Shown here: in pieces, positions 52,324-64,000 of the stretch
Position numbering within the stretch: position 1 is the first letter of the stretch
How the letters are laid out: every line of letters begins with the position of its first letter
Source: Spirodela intermedia
Taxonomy: Eukaryota; Streptophyta; Magnoliopsida; Alismatales; Araceae
Assembly: GCA_902729315.2 (NCBI GenBank)
Contig: LR746268.1
Coordinates: forward strand, 7,237,501 to 7,301,500
Direction: 5' to 3'
DNA: 64,000 bases
The notes under the pieces: generated by a model
Told to the model about the DNA's origin: nothing
Seen by the model: only the letters and a program-made list of their open reading frames with translations
Database searches by the model: none
Position numbers and translations under genes: made by a program

Positions 52324-54780
52324 TGCTGCGATGGAAGGATACTGGAGAATACCACCGAATTATTCATCATACAGAAAAATTAAATTCGAGCGTCGGATGG
52401 TCCTGCATATATAGGTTTACATCAGAAAACAGTGTATATGATTAGATTTTAAAAATGAATCTAAGAAATGAACGATGGAACATAGTAATTCCTGCTCGGC
52501 AGCCATCGTAAACACTAGTTACTTTCTCCTCTCCAGAAACACTCCACTGGTTCGTGCGGGGACCGATTCTTCATCAAGCTGCTCCAGTGTTAGATTATTT
52601 CCATGCTTTCAGCGACGCGCAGAATCATGCTCTCAAATATTCATGCCTCGTACATAAAATGATTATTCCACGCAAGATGACAATTCATGGATGGGTTGAT
52701 AGGCTTCGGATTCGGTCTTCGTTGTTCCTGCTTTAGAACTCAGAAGGCTTGGCTTGTGCGGCAGTAAAGAAGCTAGCATAATTTTAATCTGAAAGAACAA
52801 TTCTAATGATCCACAATGCGGCCATTTTTCAGTCAGACGTCAATTAATCGTGAGTCTGACGATCCAATTCTCCCGCTATAAGCTCACCTTCCCCGATCGT
52901 CGAAAAATCTGTCGTTACAACTTCTAGAGGCAGAGAGAAAAACTGCAGTAGCTTGCCCCGACGAGGGAGGCACGTATCTAAAACTCCCTCAGCGTGCAGT
53001 TATCATCCCAATTTATTACTGTTTCGAGAGAAACGGGGGTCATTAATGAAGATGGTCGTCAACAGGTTATATCCATGGTTTTGGCTTCAATGTCGATGCC
53101 CCGCGTTCCCCCTGGATTGTTCTTGCTCCAGTCCACCAACCACTTGAACAGTAATGGCGGTACCTGACCTTGACGTCCGGTCGCCGCAATCCCCATGCCT
53201 CTCACTGCCCCAGCGGTGGAGTTGGTGGAGGGGGGCCCCCGCCGCCGCCACCCCAACCCCGCCGCCCATGCCAGAACCCTTCAAAGTCTCAGCCTCCGCC
53301 ATTTTCGACGGCGCAAACTGCTCTGAGGGCGCCCATGTTCGTTCTCCCTTCCAGGCTTATCGACGAGATGTTGAATCCATCCGGCGGCTCCCCTTCTTTC
53401 CAGTTGCTCTCCCCCAACTGCTCGCCGCCACGATATTAAAAGCTCTGGGGAACAAGCTGCCGAGGTGTGTGTGTGTGACGGAGAAAGGGAGAGAGAGAGT
53501 AGTGAACCCTGGACAATTCTAATGTTCCGGGAGTTCGACTTTTCTTGGAGAATCTATATGCATCCCCTGAAATGGAGGGTGAGAGGACCAAGAGAGTGTG
53601 ACGGCCGTTTCCGTGCGGCCAAGGGCTGTCTGAGGGCGACGGCCGGTGGGCCCGAGGGCATAAATGATAAGACCCGTAGACAGTTCACGGTGAAGGGTGC
53701 GGTGCAGTCGACAAGAAAAAGTAGAAAACCCTGTTAATCGTGTTCGTCGACGTCCAAGATTCCATCTTTTCTGGCAGATGGGCTCTCAGAAGGGTTCTTA
53801 CGATCTCATTGGCCGGTTTGACCGAGTATCGGAACATGATCAGGAGCTCGCCAGGGCAACCAGATATGTTGACGTGAAGCCGGTCTTCTACTTCAGGATG
53901 ATGAACTCTCCATGCATGGAATCTGTGTAGAGGGGACGTAGGGTTCCGAAGCTTCTGCTAGCCCCTTCACAAACTCTCTCGGGTACCCACGCGTACTTGC
54001 TCGAACATTTTTTGGGAGTAGACCGACCACGCGGAGCCACCGCCCACCTGGTCACTTGACCGACCAGCCCCGTTGCACCGGTGCAACAAGAAGAGCGACA
54101 CCGCATTTATTACGCATCGAAGAACCATAGCTTTATCGAAATATTTCATTCAAACCCATCGCTAATTTCGTCTTCATTGTCATCTACGGGATCATTTCCC
54201 GCAGTCAAGGGGATAAATAGTAGAATAGTTTTCAGCGCAGGGAAGGGGGGTTGGTTGGGGGCACGGCAGATGTCGCTGTATGCCACCGGCCGCGCCACCG
54301 CCCAAGCCTGCGTGCGCGAGAAGGCGCCCTCCGTCACGCCGAGGGCTCGCCTGGCTAGGCGCTCCCAACACCCGAGCGCCCGCAGCTCACCAATTAATGC
54401 CCAGGAAGGAGAGCTGGCTAGAGAAAGAAGGCCAGACCCGGTAGGTACGAAGCGCGTAGGAGGAGGGGCGGCCATGGAGGCGATAGAAGACAAGAGTGAG
54501 AAAGAATTAGGTCAATGGATTGCTATGTGCCAGTAGATTCTCGAATCGGACGATCTCTGGGGTTTCCAAAGCTTCGGATAAGAGCGAAATCAAAGCAAAA
54601 TCGCACCGTCCTTACTGGCCCCTGCTCTGTGCCCGTTCCTATATATAACTCCCCTTCACCCCTCAGCTCACCTCGCCCTTCTCCCGGAACTTGACCCAAC
54701 AAAGTCTCCCCCGAGGTTGTGGACTCAGGAGAGAAGTGTAGTCACTCCAAGCCCGCGTTCCGTTGTTCACCGGAGGCGAG
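52324..54780. other. 2.4-kb intergenic stretch
   Basis: No gene I can support. GC-rich short frames at about 53060-53520 (both strands) and 54080-54540 overlap and show no family motif. A TATATATA word at about 54640 and the pyrimidine-rich sequence after it probably belong to the SWEET promoter and leader. Confidence 0.45.
54641..54648 (+). promoter_or_regulatory. Possible TATA box of SWEET1
   Basis: A TATATAA run about 135 bp before the start codon in GC-rich surroundings; the spacing is typical for a core promoter. Confidence 0.4.
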
Positions 54781-56459
54781 ATGGACGTCTTTCATGCCCT
54801 GCATTTCTTGTTCGGGATCTTCGGTGCGTTGAGCCCTTACCCCGCCGCTCCTCTTCCTCTTCTCCCCCTCCAACTTGTTTCTTTCGTTCTAGCTCTCAGT
54901 TTTTGGACGGGAGAATCACTGGGCACCTCCCGCGTGGAGCAACCAGTTCTTGGTCTTTCTTGCTTTCCCGACGGAATTCTTGGTCCCTGTCATTCTTTCT
55001 TGGTGCATCTCTGATTCGTCTCGTCTTTGAACAGGGAACGCGACCGGGCTCTTCCTCTTTCTCGCCCCCGTGTGAGTATAAACTCCTGCGTCTCTCCAGA
55101 ATAGTTCTTCGCCTTGGGGTTTTAAGGGGCGAGGGAGCTTCATACACGCCAAGAACATTGTTCTTAAAGTCCTTCCCTGTGCTGCTCTCTCTCTCTCTCT
55201 TTCTTCCATTCTCTTTCTTTCTCCAGCGATGCATCTTCCTCCTCACCGAGCGCGGATTCATTTTTGAAGACGAAACCAGGGATTGAATTCTTGGAGAACT
55301 TTCTGACCCCGCGGTTTTTTCTCCCCTCCCTCGCGCAGGGTGACATTTCGGAGGATCATCAGGAACAAATCGACGGAACAGTTCTCTGGGATCCCCTACA
55401 ACATGACCCTGCTCAATTGCCTCCTCTCCGCCTGGTAAGTAAATCGCAAGCCCACTCTTGAGTCTTCGGTAATAGGAAGTTATTGCTGACACTGTAGATG
55501 GAGGAAGAGATGGTGATGGCGACGGGTCCATGGAGTTCTGACACGTGAGCTCTCCCTGTCACGCTCGCTGCCATGCAGGTACGGGCTTCCCTTCGTCTCC
55601 CCGAACAACATGCTGGTCTACACCATCAACGGCACCGGGGCGGTGCTGGAGACCGTGTACGTCATCATCTTCCTCATCTTCGCCCCTAAGAGGGCCAAGG
55701 CCAGGATGCTGGGTCTCCTCCTCCTGGTCGTCTCTGTGTTCGCGACCGTGGCGCTCGTCTCCGTCCTGGCTCTCCACGGCCAGAAGAGGAAGCTTTTCTG
55801 CGGCTGCGCCGCCACCATCTTCTCCATCTGCATGTACGCCTCCCCGCTATCCGTGATGGTAAGCCGTAGATCCGCCGATCTCCCTGCTCGTCTTCCTCCG
55901 CCTATACGTTCGCCTCAGATGTAGCAATCTGACCTCGTCTGACCTCGGCTGACCTCGTCTGACCTCGCAGAGGCTCGTAATCCGAACCAGGAGCGTGGAA
56001 TTCATGCCCTTCCTCCTCTCGCTCTTCGTCTTCCTCTGCGGCACCTCCTGGTTCGTCTTCGGCCTCCTGGGGCGCGACCCCTTCATCGCGGTACGGTTCC
56101 TTTCTCTTGTGTGGGGCCCTGGTTTATGATCTTGCAGAGATTCCCACATGGCGTCAGGCGTCAGGCGTCAGCAGAGCAAGCAATCCAAGCGGCCGTCTTC
56201 TCCGACCGTGTCTCTTCCGGCGACACGTGAACCGAAGGCTGATGATCTCTGTTCTTCGTGGCAGGTGCCCAACGGCTTCGGGTGCGGGCTTGGCGCGATG
56301 CAGCTCGTGCTGTACGCCATCTACCGGAACAGCGAGGCCTCAAGGGGTCAGAAGGACGGCAACGGCGGCAAAGACGGCGGCGCACTGGAGATGGGGTACG
56401 AGAAGCCACGGCTGGCCAACGGCGGCGCGCAGAACGGCGCCGGAGGAGCGGCGCCGTAG
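54781..56459 (+). CDS. SWEET1: SWEET sugar transporter, SWEET1 type (6 exons)
   Basis: Seven-helix uniporter moving hexoses (mostly glucose in this clade) down their gradient across the plasma membrane. Exons: 54781-54823, 55035-55071, 55339-55434, 55579-55858, 55971-56090, 56265-56459, totalling 771 nt and 256 residues. Two MtN3/PQ-loop units are visible. The first includes GNATGLFLFLAPVVTFRRI, the Pro-Tyr turn GIPYNMTLLNCLLSAWYG and PNNMLVYTINGTG. The second includes FSICMYASPLSVM, RTRSVEFMPFLLSLFVFLCG and the DPFIAVPNGFG segment. The C-terminal cytosolic tail is Gly/Asn-rich. The positions of the conserved prolines and of Asn in PNG fit a working transporter. Intron 4 ends in a tandem repeat that forms the acceptor site. 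Confidence 0.94.
55929..55968 (+). repeat. Four 10-bp tandem repeats abutting a splice acceptor
   Basis: CTGACCTCGT, CTGACCTCGG, CTGACCTCGT and CTGACCTCGC stand in a row, and the last runs straight into the AG of SWEET1 intron 4 (exon 5 begins 55971). CTGAC also resembles a plant branch-point sequence, so the array offers four equivalent branch points. Confidence 0.85.
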
Positions 56460-57468
56460 CGGGGGGGGGGCCGTGCGGTGTAGCTCTTGACTTCTTCTTC
56501 TCCTTTTTTTTCCATCTCCAAGAAGGCATTGCGAGGCCAGAGACGATGTAGATAAAAAACTCCCCTCCTCTCTTTTTATCTATCTATCCATCCCCATAAG
56601 TACCTCCCCACGTTGGGAGACACCACCCGTACTATTTCTCCCGCCGAGTGAGATGGAGAGAGAGAGAGAGAGAGACGCAGGTCAGAGACAGAAGAGAGAG
56701 GTCCCTCTCAGTCGTCAGGGCCTGCCTGGCCCGGACAGAGGCGAGAAGGTGGAACGGGGCAGTCGGTCACAAGTAGGGGGCTTCACGAGGTCGTTGCGCC
56801 GGATATGATAATAAATCATCGATATTTTTATATCTATCGACTACCATCGAAATAGTAAAAAAGTTTTTTTTTAAATAAATCCAGCTCGCATGATCCAACG
56901 ACCCCTTAAGTGAGCCATATATTTTAAAATTTATTTTTAATTTAGGGATAAAATACTGGGTTTCTTTACCCATCATATTAACCTCTCTTTAATATTTGCC
57001 CACTAAGTGATTGTTTTTAGCATATTTAGCGATTTATTTAGATTATATTGAGCCCATATTAGCGAAAACATGGACTAAAGCGACCCGCTAGGGAGGGAAT
57101 CTGCTTTTTCTCCTATGTGGCTAAGCCTGAAAGTGAGGATCTTTCGATGATATGAGCGAGCGACGGTGGGACAAGTTAGCAACGGCTACATTTCGTATCC
57201 CACGTGCGAAAGTGCCGTCGAGCCAACGGCCAGTTATATAGGTAGAGGCTTGACGTGTCGGTTGTTTGAAGGAGGAGGGCGCTTTGCGGCGATTGACGGC
57301 GGAGCGGGTCCCGCAGGACAGCCACGGGAGGAAGAAATTCCAGTTGCGAAATTTTTTCTGATTTCTGAGGAAATGGATGGAATGCAGAAAAGGTGATGTT
57401 TTTGGTCGCAAGTCACGTCAGGGCAGACGCTGACGCGCACAATCACTGCAGCCTGCCCGCTCTGGAGG

Positions 57469-57505
<37 letters not shown>

Positions 57506-57657
57506 GATAACAAGGTCTGCCCTTTGCCTGAGGTAGGAGAACCTCCATCCGCCCCGCTGGTCGCCTGCCCTCTTCACCTGGGATCTTCGCCATCTCTCTC
57601 TCTCTCTCACGCACACACGCAGACAGTGTGGTCACGGGAATCGCTCTGGCCTCCTTG
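56460..57657. other. SWEET1 3' flank and leader of the BTB gene
   Basis: No gene supported. GA repeats at about 56650-56675 and 57471-57502. About 56820-57110 is AT-rich. A TATATAGG word at about 57235 may be the BTB-gene TATA box, 420 bp before its first ATG. Confidence 0.5.
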
Positions 57658-60108
57658 ATGGGGGAACCCGGCCACCGACGAACTCACCGCCGCCGTCGGA
57701 GGGAGAATCCGGGGATGAACCGGGCCTGGTGCTGCTCGTTCGGCGTCGTGCTGCAGAGCCACGAGAACCGCGGGGCTCCGGTGATCCGCCGTAGTGACTG
57801 CGGCCAAGAGCCGCCGTTGAAACCCCGGAAACCCTCATCTGCCTCCTCGTTCCACAGCTCGCCTTCCCCCAGCTCCAAGATGAGCTTAGGGTTCATGGAT
57901 CCTCGTCGGATGCTCTCTCCCGGCAGGGTTTCTCCCATCGACTCCGATGCAACCTTCTCCGTCTCCGCCGCTGTGACCTTGGAATCTGATCAGGGTTCCG
58001 TCGATCCGCCGCCCGAAAGCAAGACTCCCCTTCTCCCTGCTCGTTTATCTGCATCTTCTACCGCGGCAGAGCTCGCGAACGCCCGACCCGGCTCTGAAGA
58101 TCTGACGCTTACTTTGAAGGGAAAGAATGGGAAGAGCTTGGTGTTGAAACTGGACGCGGAGGTGTTGTGCCAGAGCAGCAAGTTCTTTGCGGCCATGGTC
58201 TTGGATGATCGTCGAAAGGCGTCGGGCACCTCTCAGGGGTCCCGAAAGATAGAAATCGCCGAGATCGAGGATCTATCAGTGTTCAAGGACACAGTCGAGC
58301 TGATGTACGAGAAGGATGCGATCAAGGCCCTCCTGAAGGCCGGCGTTTCTCGCTCCATTGATATACTCGAGGTGAGCACCTTCTCCCTGTTTGTGGATAT
58401 GCGGCGTCCATGATTTCTATTTCATCGCGTTTGGGGATACGCTTGCCTTCCTGCAAGAAGAAATTAAGAAACGCAGTGATGCTCGAAGTTTTGATATAAT
58501 TTTATTTGGGCTCAGATTACCCTAAGATAGTTCAGGCGTGGGCCATTCTCTCCCTTGTTCTCTAGTCCATTTTTTATCATGATTCTTCAAAACGAGGGCC
58601 ATAAATCACTGCCAGGTCTTCGGGGTTCGAACTCCCCCACTCGAAAAGCATCCAGCAGCTCGTTCTATTTCTGTTTCTCATAGAAATTAATTGATTCCGC
58701 TCTGTCGCCGTCCTCCTACCCACGATGCCAGATGCTCGCATAAGAGATTGTTGGCTGAAAGGCACCATTCGGAAGAACATGCTTAATCTTCCCGAACTCT
58801 TGGAAGGCCACGATACCAGATGCTTAAGTACACTCGCTGACTTTTGGTTGAATGTATTTTATTCTTGGATGGCGATACAGAGGACCTTTTGCAAGCTGTT
58901 CCTTTTCTTGTTGTTCTTCTTCATTTTTCGTTCTCGGTTCATATTTATTTACTTCTTGCTAGAAAAGACATCCTTGAATCCCCCAAATGCATTTATTTTT
59001 CTCTACGAACATTTAGCCCTTTAATCTGAGGCTTGGGTTCTGGTGCGATCTCCAGGTATCATCCTCCATCATGTTCAACAGAGGTGTGGCATCGTGCTTG
59101 AGGTATCTCGAGGCTGCTCCCTGGAGCGAGGACGAGGAGCAGAAGCTCAAGGGCCTGTTCTGGAGGCGGTCCTTCGATGACCCGATAGTTCACGATGTTC
59201 TTGGCAGGCTCTACGGCCAGGTTCCGGGGGAGACCCAAGATCTGGCCATGAGACTCGTACGATCCGTCATAGACGGGAGGAACGGGAGAGCAAGGAAGGA
59301 GTTGCAGACGCTGGTCAGCTGCCTCATCTCCAGGAGCTCCTCCGTCTACCAGAAGAAGCCCGCCGGGCTCCGCAAGGAAGCCCTCTACGGAACCTGCAGC
59401 TCCTGCTTCGCCTCCCTGAAGCAGATCCTTCGAGAAGCCGGCGACACCCTCCGCACTGCGGCCGCCGCCGCTCCGCCACGTCCGCCGGCGATCGAACGTG
59501 TCTCCGGCGAAGTCGACAGCCTCACCTGGCTCCTGGACATCCTCATCGAGCAGCAGATGGCGGAGGACTTCGTGAAGCTCTGGGCGGAGCAGGACGAGCT
59601 GATAAGACTGCACGGCGCCGCCTCCCCGATGGTGAGGTACGAGATCAGCAGGGTCTCTGCCGCCGTCTTCACCGCCATGGGAACCGCCAAGCTGCAGTGC
59701 ACCGGCGAGGTGAGGGAAGCCGTTATCGTCGCCTGGTTCGGCCCGTTTCTGGCGGACTTCGCCTGGCTGCGGCGCCGCCGCCCGAAGGGGCTCGACCTCC
59801 GGGAAGTGGAGGAGGCGACGGGGCAGGCGATCCTCACCCTCTCCCTGCCGCAGCAGCAGGCAATCTTCTTGGATTGGTTCGCCCGCTTCTCCGACCACGG
59901 CCACGACTGCCCGAACCTCAGCAGGACCTTCGAGGTCTGGTGGCGGAGGTCGTACCAGGCGGCGGCGGCGGCGTCGCCCCGCTGCCGTCTTCTACCTCCT
60001 CCGGTGGTGGTGTCATCGCCGCCGGAGGAGGCGGCCTCCCATCGCCGGCTGCTCGTGGGTAGTACCACCGTGCATCTAGATTATCGGTCGTCCTTTCGTT
60101 TCGGGTAA
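57658..60108 (+). CDS. BTB/POZ domain protein, At2g13690-like (2 exons)
   Basis: Plant BTB protein, possibly a substrate adaptor of CUL3 ubiquitin ligases; its target is unknown. Exons 57658-58371 and 59056-60108 give 1767 nt, 588 residues. Two start codons are possible: 57658, or 57715 (MNRAWCCSFGVVLQ), the latter closer to what I recall of the family. The N-terminal ~120 residues are Ser/Pro-rich and contain MDPRRMLSPGRVSPIDSD, conserved in this group. The BTB fold covers about 145-240 (EDLTLTLKGKNGKSLVLKL ... VLCQSSKFFAAMV ... VFKDTVELMYE). The rest is a helical region with LRYLEAAPWSEDEEQKL, DSLTWLLDILIEQQMAEDFV, SPMVRYEISRVSAAVF and CPNLSRTFEVWWRRSY. The last ~40 residues (Pro/Ala-rich) extend past the usual family end. 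Confidence 0.9.
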
Positions 60109-60421
60109 TTTGTTGAGACTGTCGATGGAGATAAACTATAGCTTATAAATCGATATTATCGGTACATCTTATTTATTTCAGGATCGGAAGACTGGGAAAC
60201 TATTAATTAAAGCATAGAGAATAAAATATATATGTTTATGCACTCACCCACGACTACATTTAACGGGAGAGAATATATTTTGTAGCCGACAGAGTCTAAG
60301 TCAACCTCCCATAGATCCGTCCCTCGTCGTCTTCGGAGGATAGGGAGGAGAGAGAGAGAGAGAGAGATTGGGGGGGAGAGAGAGAGAGAGCCTAAGGTTG
60401 ACTCCTGATAAGAGAGGGCGA

Positions 60422-60461
<40 letters not shown>

Positions 60462-61205
60462 TATAACAGACGCCGAGCTAATTGGGGGAGACGTCCAAGA
60501 AATTCAGGAAGGAGTCTTCGGTTGAGGGACTCTCGTCGGCGACTCCGGCAGAAGAGTTTATTGATCCCGGGGAAGAAGAAGCAGGGATGGGAGGGAGGGG
60601 GGGTTCCGCGGCATCGCTGAATGCTCGGGTTTTCTCTGGTGCACTGCAGGGGGGGGGCGTATGATTCCCGAGGTCTTTCGGTAGAACAGGCTTTGAAATC
60701 TTCGCCTCAAGCTTTCTTCATGCCCCCATCTCTTCCATCCAAGAATGGGCTGCTGGAATCTTTGATTGTTACTCACATGGGCTGGGAGGGGGTGAACTTT
60801 TGATCGTGTGATGAAGAGAAATGTCTGTTGAGCAATCTCAACCCTGCATGCTTTGCTCATCGTATTCGAGGCCTTCAACTTGTTTAGTCGGAGAGGAGGC
60901 CCTTCCCGTCCTTTCCCGATCTCCATTCTCTTCTTTCGTCTAACCCAGAGTCAAATCCACGGGAACACTAACGGTGCAAGTCTTCAGAGAGATATCTTGA
61001 ATCTCTTTCTCTGTCAGGTAACTCCGTTGGCAAAGGGAGAGAGGTTTAGGTGGTAGGTTATGTTTCTTCTGTCCAGGCAAAACCGCAACGGCTTCACTGC
61101 TCTTCTGAGGCCACCTTGGGATTCAGATGGTGCAGAACGGGCGGCAACAGTTGTGCATTCCTTCCAGCGAAGAACAACAACACAGTGAAAGAGATGGAGC
61201 ATTCC
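60109..61205. other. Spacer between the BTB gene and the copia element
   Basis: GA microsatellites cover about 60347-60388 and 60421-60458. From about 60482 a plus-strand frame (ETSKKFRKESSVEGLSSATP, then AEEFIDPGEEE) looks protein-like but has no ATG and ends by 60664; it may be a relic exon. Nothing else found. Confidence 0.4.
60347..60458. repeat. GA microsatellite cluster
   Basis: Two GA-dinucleotide runs of roughly 40 bases each, separated by about 30 bases, downstream of the BTB gene. Confidence 0.9.
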
Positions 61206-61476
61206 TGTTTAGGAAGGAATCGGAAGAGCGGGAAGAACAGAGGAAGAGAGAGAGAGAGGAAGAGAGGAAACAAGAGAAAGCAAATCTTCCTCTTCATTTA
61301 TTCATCTATTTTAAAATGAAGAAAGCAAAATAGATGAATACAAGCAATTTATATAGGATCAAAATAGATCCGTTGGAAAGTTTAAATATTTCATGATTGT
61401 TAGAGATGTTTGATTGACTGGGGCGACGGTTATGATGTCTATGAGGCACGTGTTGTTATTGAAAACTGTGTTAACA
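61206..61476 (-). repeat. 3' LTR of the copia element (about 271 bp)
   Basis: On the minus strand the LTR begins TGTTAACA right after a polypurine tract (GCGGGGGAC, 61477-61485). It contains TATATAA (about 61348-61355) and a later AATAAA poly(A) signal near 61302. The far end is placed at CTAAACA (61206) because it best mirrors the start, but this is a guess; no second LTR is in the window to compare. Confidence 0.6.
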
Positions 61477-64000
61477 GTCCCCCGCAAGCTAATACTCGGA
61501 AGGAGATTTATCTTGTTTCTTAGCCATTGAAACCGACTTTTAAGAAGAGGCTTTGTTAGGATGTCAGTGAGCTGATGAGTGCTGGGAAGAAATCCGATTT
61601 ATAGTTGTTTGGCGGTGACCCTTTCACGGACAAAGTGAAAGTCAATCTCAATGTGTTTTGTTCTAGTGCGGAAGACAGGATTAGTAGATAGATATGTAGC
61701 TCCTAGATTGTCGCAATAGAGAATTGGAGCGCCTTGTGGCTTGATTTGAATTTTATTAAGAAGGAAATTTAGCCAGGTAAACTCAGCAGCCGTGTTTGCT
61801 AGAGCTTTATACTTAGCCTCTGTACTTGATCTTGAGACGGTGGAATATTTTTTTGACGACTAAGAAATCAAGTTTCTTCCAAGATAAACAAGATAACTAC
61901 CAGTGGGTCGGCGATCATCCTTAGAAGAGGCCCAATCTGCATCGCTGTAGGCTGTGAGCTGAAAAGGGGAATCATGAGAGAGATGAAGGCCCAAAGTAAT
62001 TGAGCCCTTTAGATAGTGAAGAAGATGTTTGAGGGTTTGCCAATCTTCATGAGAGGGGTTGTGCATCTTTTGACATGCCCGATTCATAGCATAGGATATG
62101 CTCGGACGTGTTATTGTAAGGTATTGTAGACCACTGATGATGCTTCTTTAAGTCTTGGGATCGAGAAATAAAGTGTTGTTGAGAAAGTCAATTATGGAAG
62201 TTGACCACAAAGTTGACAATGGCTTGCATTGATCTAAGCATGCTCGTTGAAGGATTATAGCTAGATATTTGGATTGCGATAGAAGATAACCTGTGGAAAC
62301 ACAAAGTAATTCTATTCTAAAGAAAAAGTGAGCATGCTTGAGATCCTTAATTACAAATTTTTTATTCAGTGATGAAATAACAAAATTAATAAATCAAAAA
62401 TTTGGTCATTTGATTAGTAGATCATTTATGAAAAAAAGTAAGGAGGTATCTATTTTGGATACAATGAAATCGAGAGAGATAAAATAAGAGGATAATTTAG
62501 AAAACCATGCTCTAAGGGATTGTTTTAATCCATAGATAGATTTATGAAGTTTGTAGACGTGACTAAGGAAATTGGAGTTCTTGTATCCCTCTTGTTGCTC
62601 CATGATGATACTCTCAGTGAGATCCCCATGGAAGAAGGCGTTGGACACATCCAATTGATGGATGTGCCATCATTGACTAATATCTATGGATAGAAGGAGC
62701 CTTACAATTGTAATTTTGATGACATGTGAGAAAGTGTCGAAATAATCGAACCCTTCCTATTGAGAAAAATCTTTTGCCACTAACCGGGCTTTATACCTGT
62801 CTATGGACCCATCAGATTTAAGTTTTAACTAGTAGACCCATTTACACCATATTATATGTGTGTTAGGAGGTCGTGGGATTAAGGTCCAAGTTTGATTTTT
62901 TTGGAGAGCCTCAAACTCCAATTGCATGACTTGTCTCCATAGGGGATGATTGGAGGTAGTGGAGAAATTTTTGGGTTCTTTGTGAGAGAGAGTAAGATGG
63001 TAGCATTGGGGTAACATATATTTAATTGATAAGGTTGCTAAATAGGAGGAAGTTAGAGGGACTGTTGTGGTATCCCTATAGAGATGTTTGATACGCCTAA
63101 ATTTGGCTGATACAGTTGAGAAAGAAGAGGTTGGATCTGAATTGTCACTATCGGGTGGGTGAAGGGTTGACTCACTTAACATGTGAGCAAGAGAATAAAA
63201 AATGAGAGTAAATTTAAGTGGGGGACAAGGAAGTGGTGGTGGCTGTTATTTGGTGTGAAAGGAGACAATTGAAGAAGTGATAGAAGCGGGGGGTGATGAG
63301 GGAAGGATAGGAACTGATATATAGTTAGGATGAGAACCTAGGATTCCTCTATCAGTAGTGAAGGAGTTGGGTTTGACTAGATGTGGTGTGAAGTGAGGGA
63401 ATATGGACTCATAAAATACTACATGACGTGATATATAAAATTTTCTAGAAGCAAGAGACTTACATCTATAACCGTGGTGATGTGAGCTATATCCTAAAAA
63501 TAAACAAGATTCAAATCTATCTTCTAATTTATGTTGTGCATAAGATCTAGTGTGCAGATAACAAAGACATCCGAAGGTTTTAAGTGTTTGATAGTCAGGT
63601 GTAACTTTGTAAAAGACTTCGAAAGGATTCTTAAATTTTAGAATGGGTGTAGGCATTCGATTAATAAGATAGGTAGCCGAACACGGCTTCATCCCAATAT
63701 TCTTGAGGCATAGAGGCTTATTTGAGAAGAGATAGGGATGTCTCTATTAGGTGTCTATGTTTGTGTTCGACAGTCCCATTTTGTTGGGGTGCATGAGGAC
63801 AAGAGATGCGATGATGAATGCCTTGACCTTGAAAATGCTTGGTCAATGCCTGAAACTCTCCACCTCAATCTGATTGAAACGAAAGAATTTTACTAGAAAA
63901 ATGTCGTTCTACCTTTGCTTGAAATTCGATAAAGGCTTGACACACATCACTTTTATTTTTGAGAGAATAAAGCCACATGAATTTGCTAATCATCAATAAA
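61477..64000 (-). mobile_element. Ty1/copia retrotransposon, decayed, 5' part beyond the window
   Basis: Minus-strand order: integrase core from the right edge (GGEFQALTKHF, HHRISCPHAPQQNGTVEHKHRH at about 63890-63740); integrase C-terminal region with KTFGCLCYLHTRSYAQHKL (63692-63246); linker and RT start (LWRQVMQLEFEALQKNQTWTLIPRPP, about 62945-62860); RT body MDVSNAFFHGDLTESI and KLHKSIYGLKQSLRAWFSK (62654-62406); RNase H AYSDADWASSKDDRRPTGSYLVYLG (about 61960-61870) and [18 protein letters not shown]; end HQLTDILTKPL. Domain order integrase before RT makes it copia. Stops interrupt the integrase and RNase H, frameshifts break RT, and the catalytic YVDD of RT is missing, so it cannot move by itself. 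It is younger-looking than the two gypsy remnants. Confidence 0.88.

Noticed and set aside
53059-53522. Frames on both strands upstream of SWEET1, one ending WSKNNPGGTRGIDIEAK
   Set aside because: Mutually overlapping, short, without splice or promoter support or recognisable family.

Overview
The window is nuclear DNA from a flowering plant. The genes have spliced exons with GT..AG introns and chloroplast-targeted products. They belong to plant-specific families (PLS-class PPR proteins, SWEET, FtsHi, PsbP-like, GDP-L-galactose phosphorylase), and decayed Ty3/gypsy and Ty1/copia elements lie between them. Strongly GC-rich exons beside AT-rich spacers fit a monocot or an early-diverging angiosperm, but that is inference and the species cannot be named from this alone.

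Layout. 1-1501: internally deleted Ty3/gypsy element on the minus strand with one 327-bp LTR. 3.9-11.5 kb: two tandem class-P alcohol dehydrogenase genes, each with 10 exons and 380 residues. 12.3 kb: a possible small lipidated protein. 15.0-16.0 kb: a two-exon minus-strand gene rich in basic repeats. 17.0-19.9 kb: decayed plus-strand Ty3/gypsy element. 20.4-22.6 kb: PsbP-domain protein 4. 22.6-26.2 kb: two intron-less PPR genes, head to head, with start codons 17 bp apart. 26.7-36.4 kb: FTSHI4, an inactive FtsH-like AAA+ chloroplast protein with at least 16 exons. 36.4-37.3 kb: a small unknown gene that is divergent from FTSHI4. 37.3-44.0 kb: an 11-exon O-fucosyltransferase-family enzyme. 46.9-49.2 kb: GDP-L-galactose phosphorylase (ascorbate synthesis), preceded by an ACG-initiated uORF. 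50.4-52.3 kb: ANTH clathrin adaptor. 54.8-56.5 kb: SWEET1-type sugar transporter. 57.7-60.1 kb: BTB/POZ protein. 61.2-64.0 kb: 3' part of a decayed Ty1/copia element that runs off the right edge.

The genes form no operon or single pathway. Three products are predicted to be plastid proteins (PPD4, FTSHI4 and possibly PPRs). Two observations stand out. A perfect 9-bp inverted repeat has arms that are the start codons of the two divergent PPR genes. The GGP leader carries the uORF known from ascorbate feedback control. I found no CRISPR array, biosynthetic cluster or clearly new multi-gene system. Exon boundaries were read by eye from splice consensus, frame continuity and remembered family sequences, not computed.
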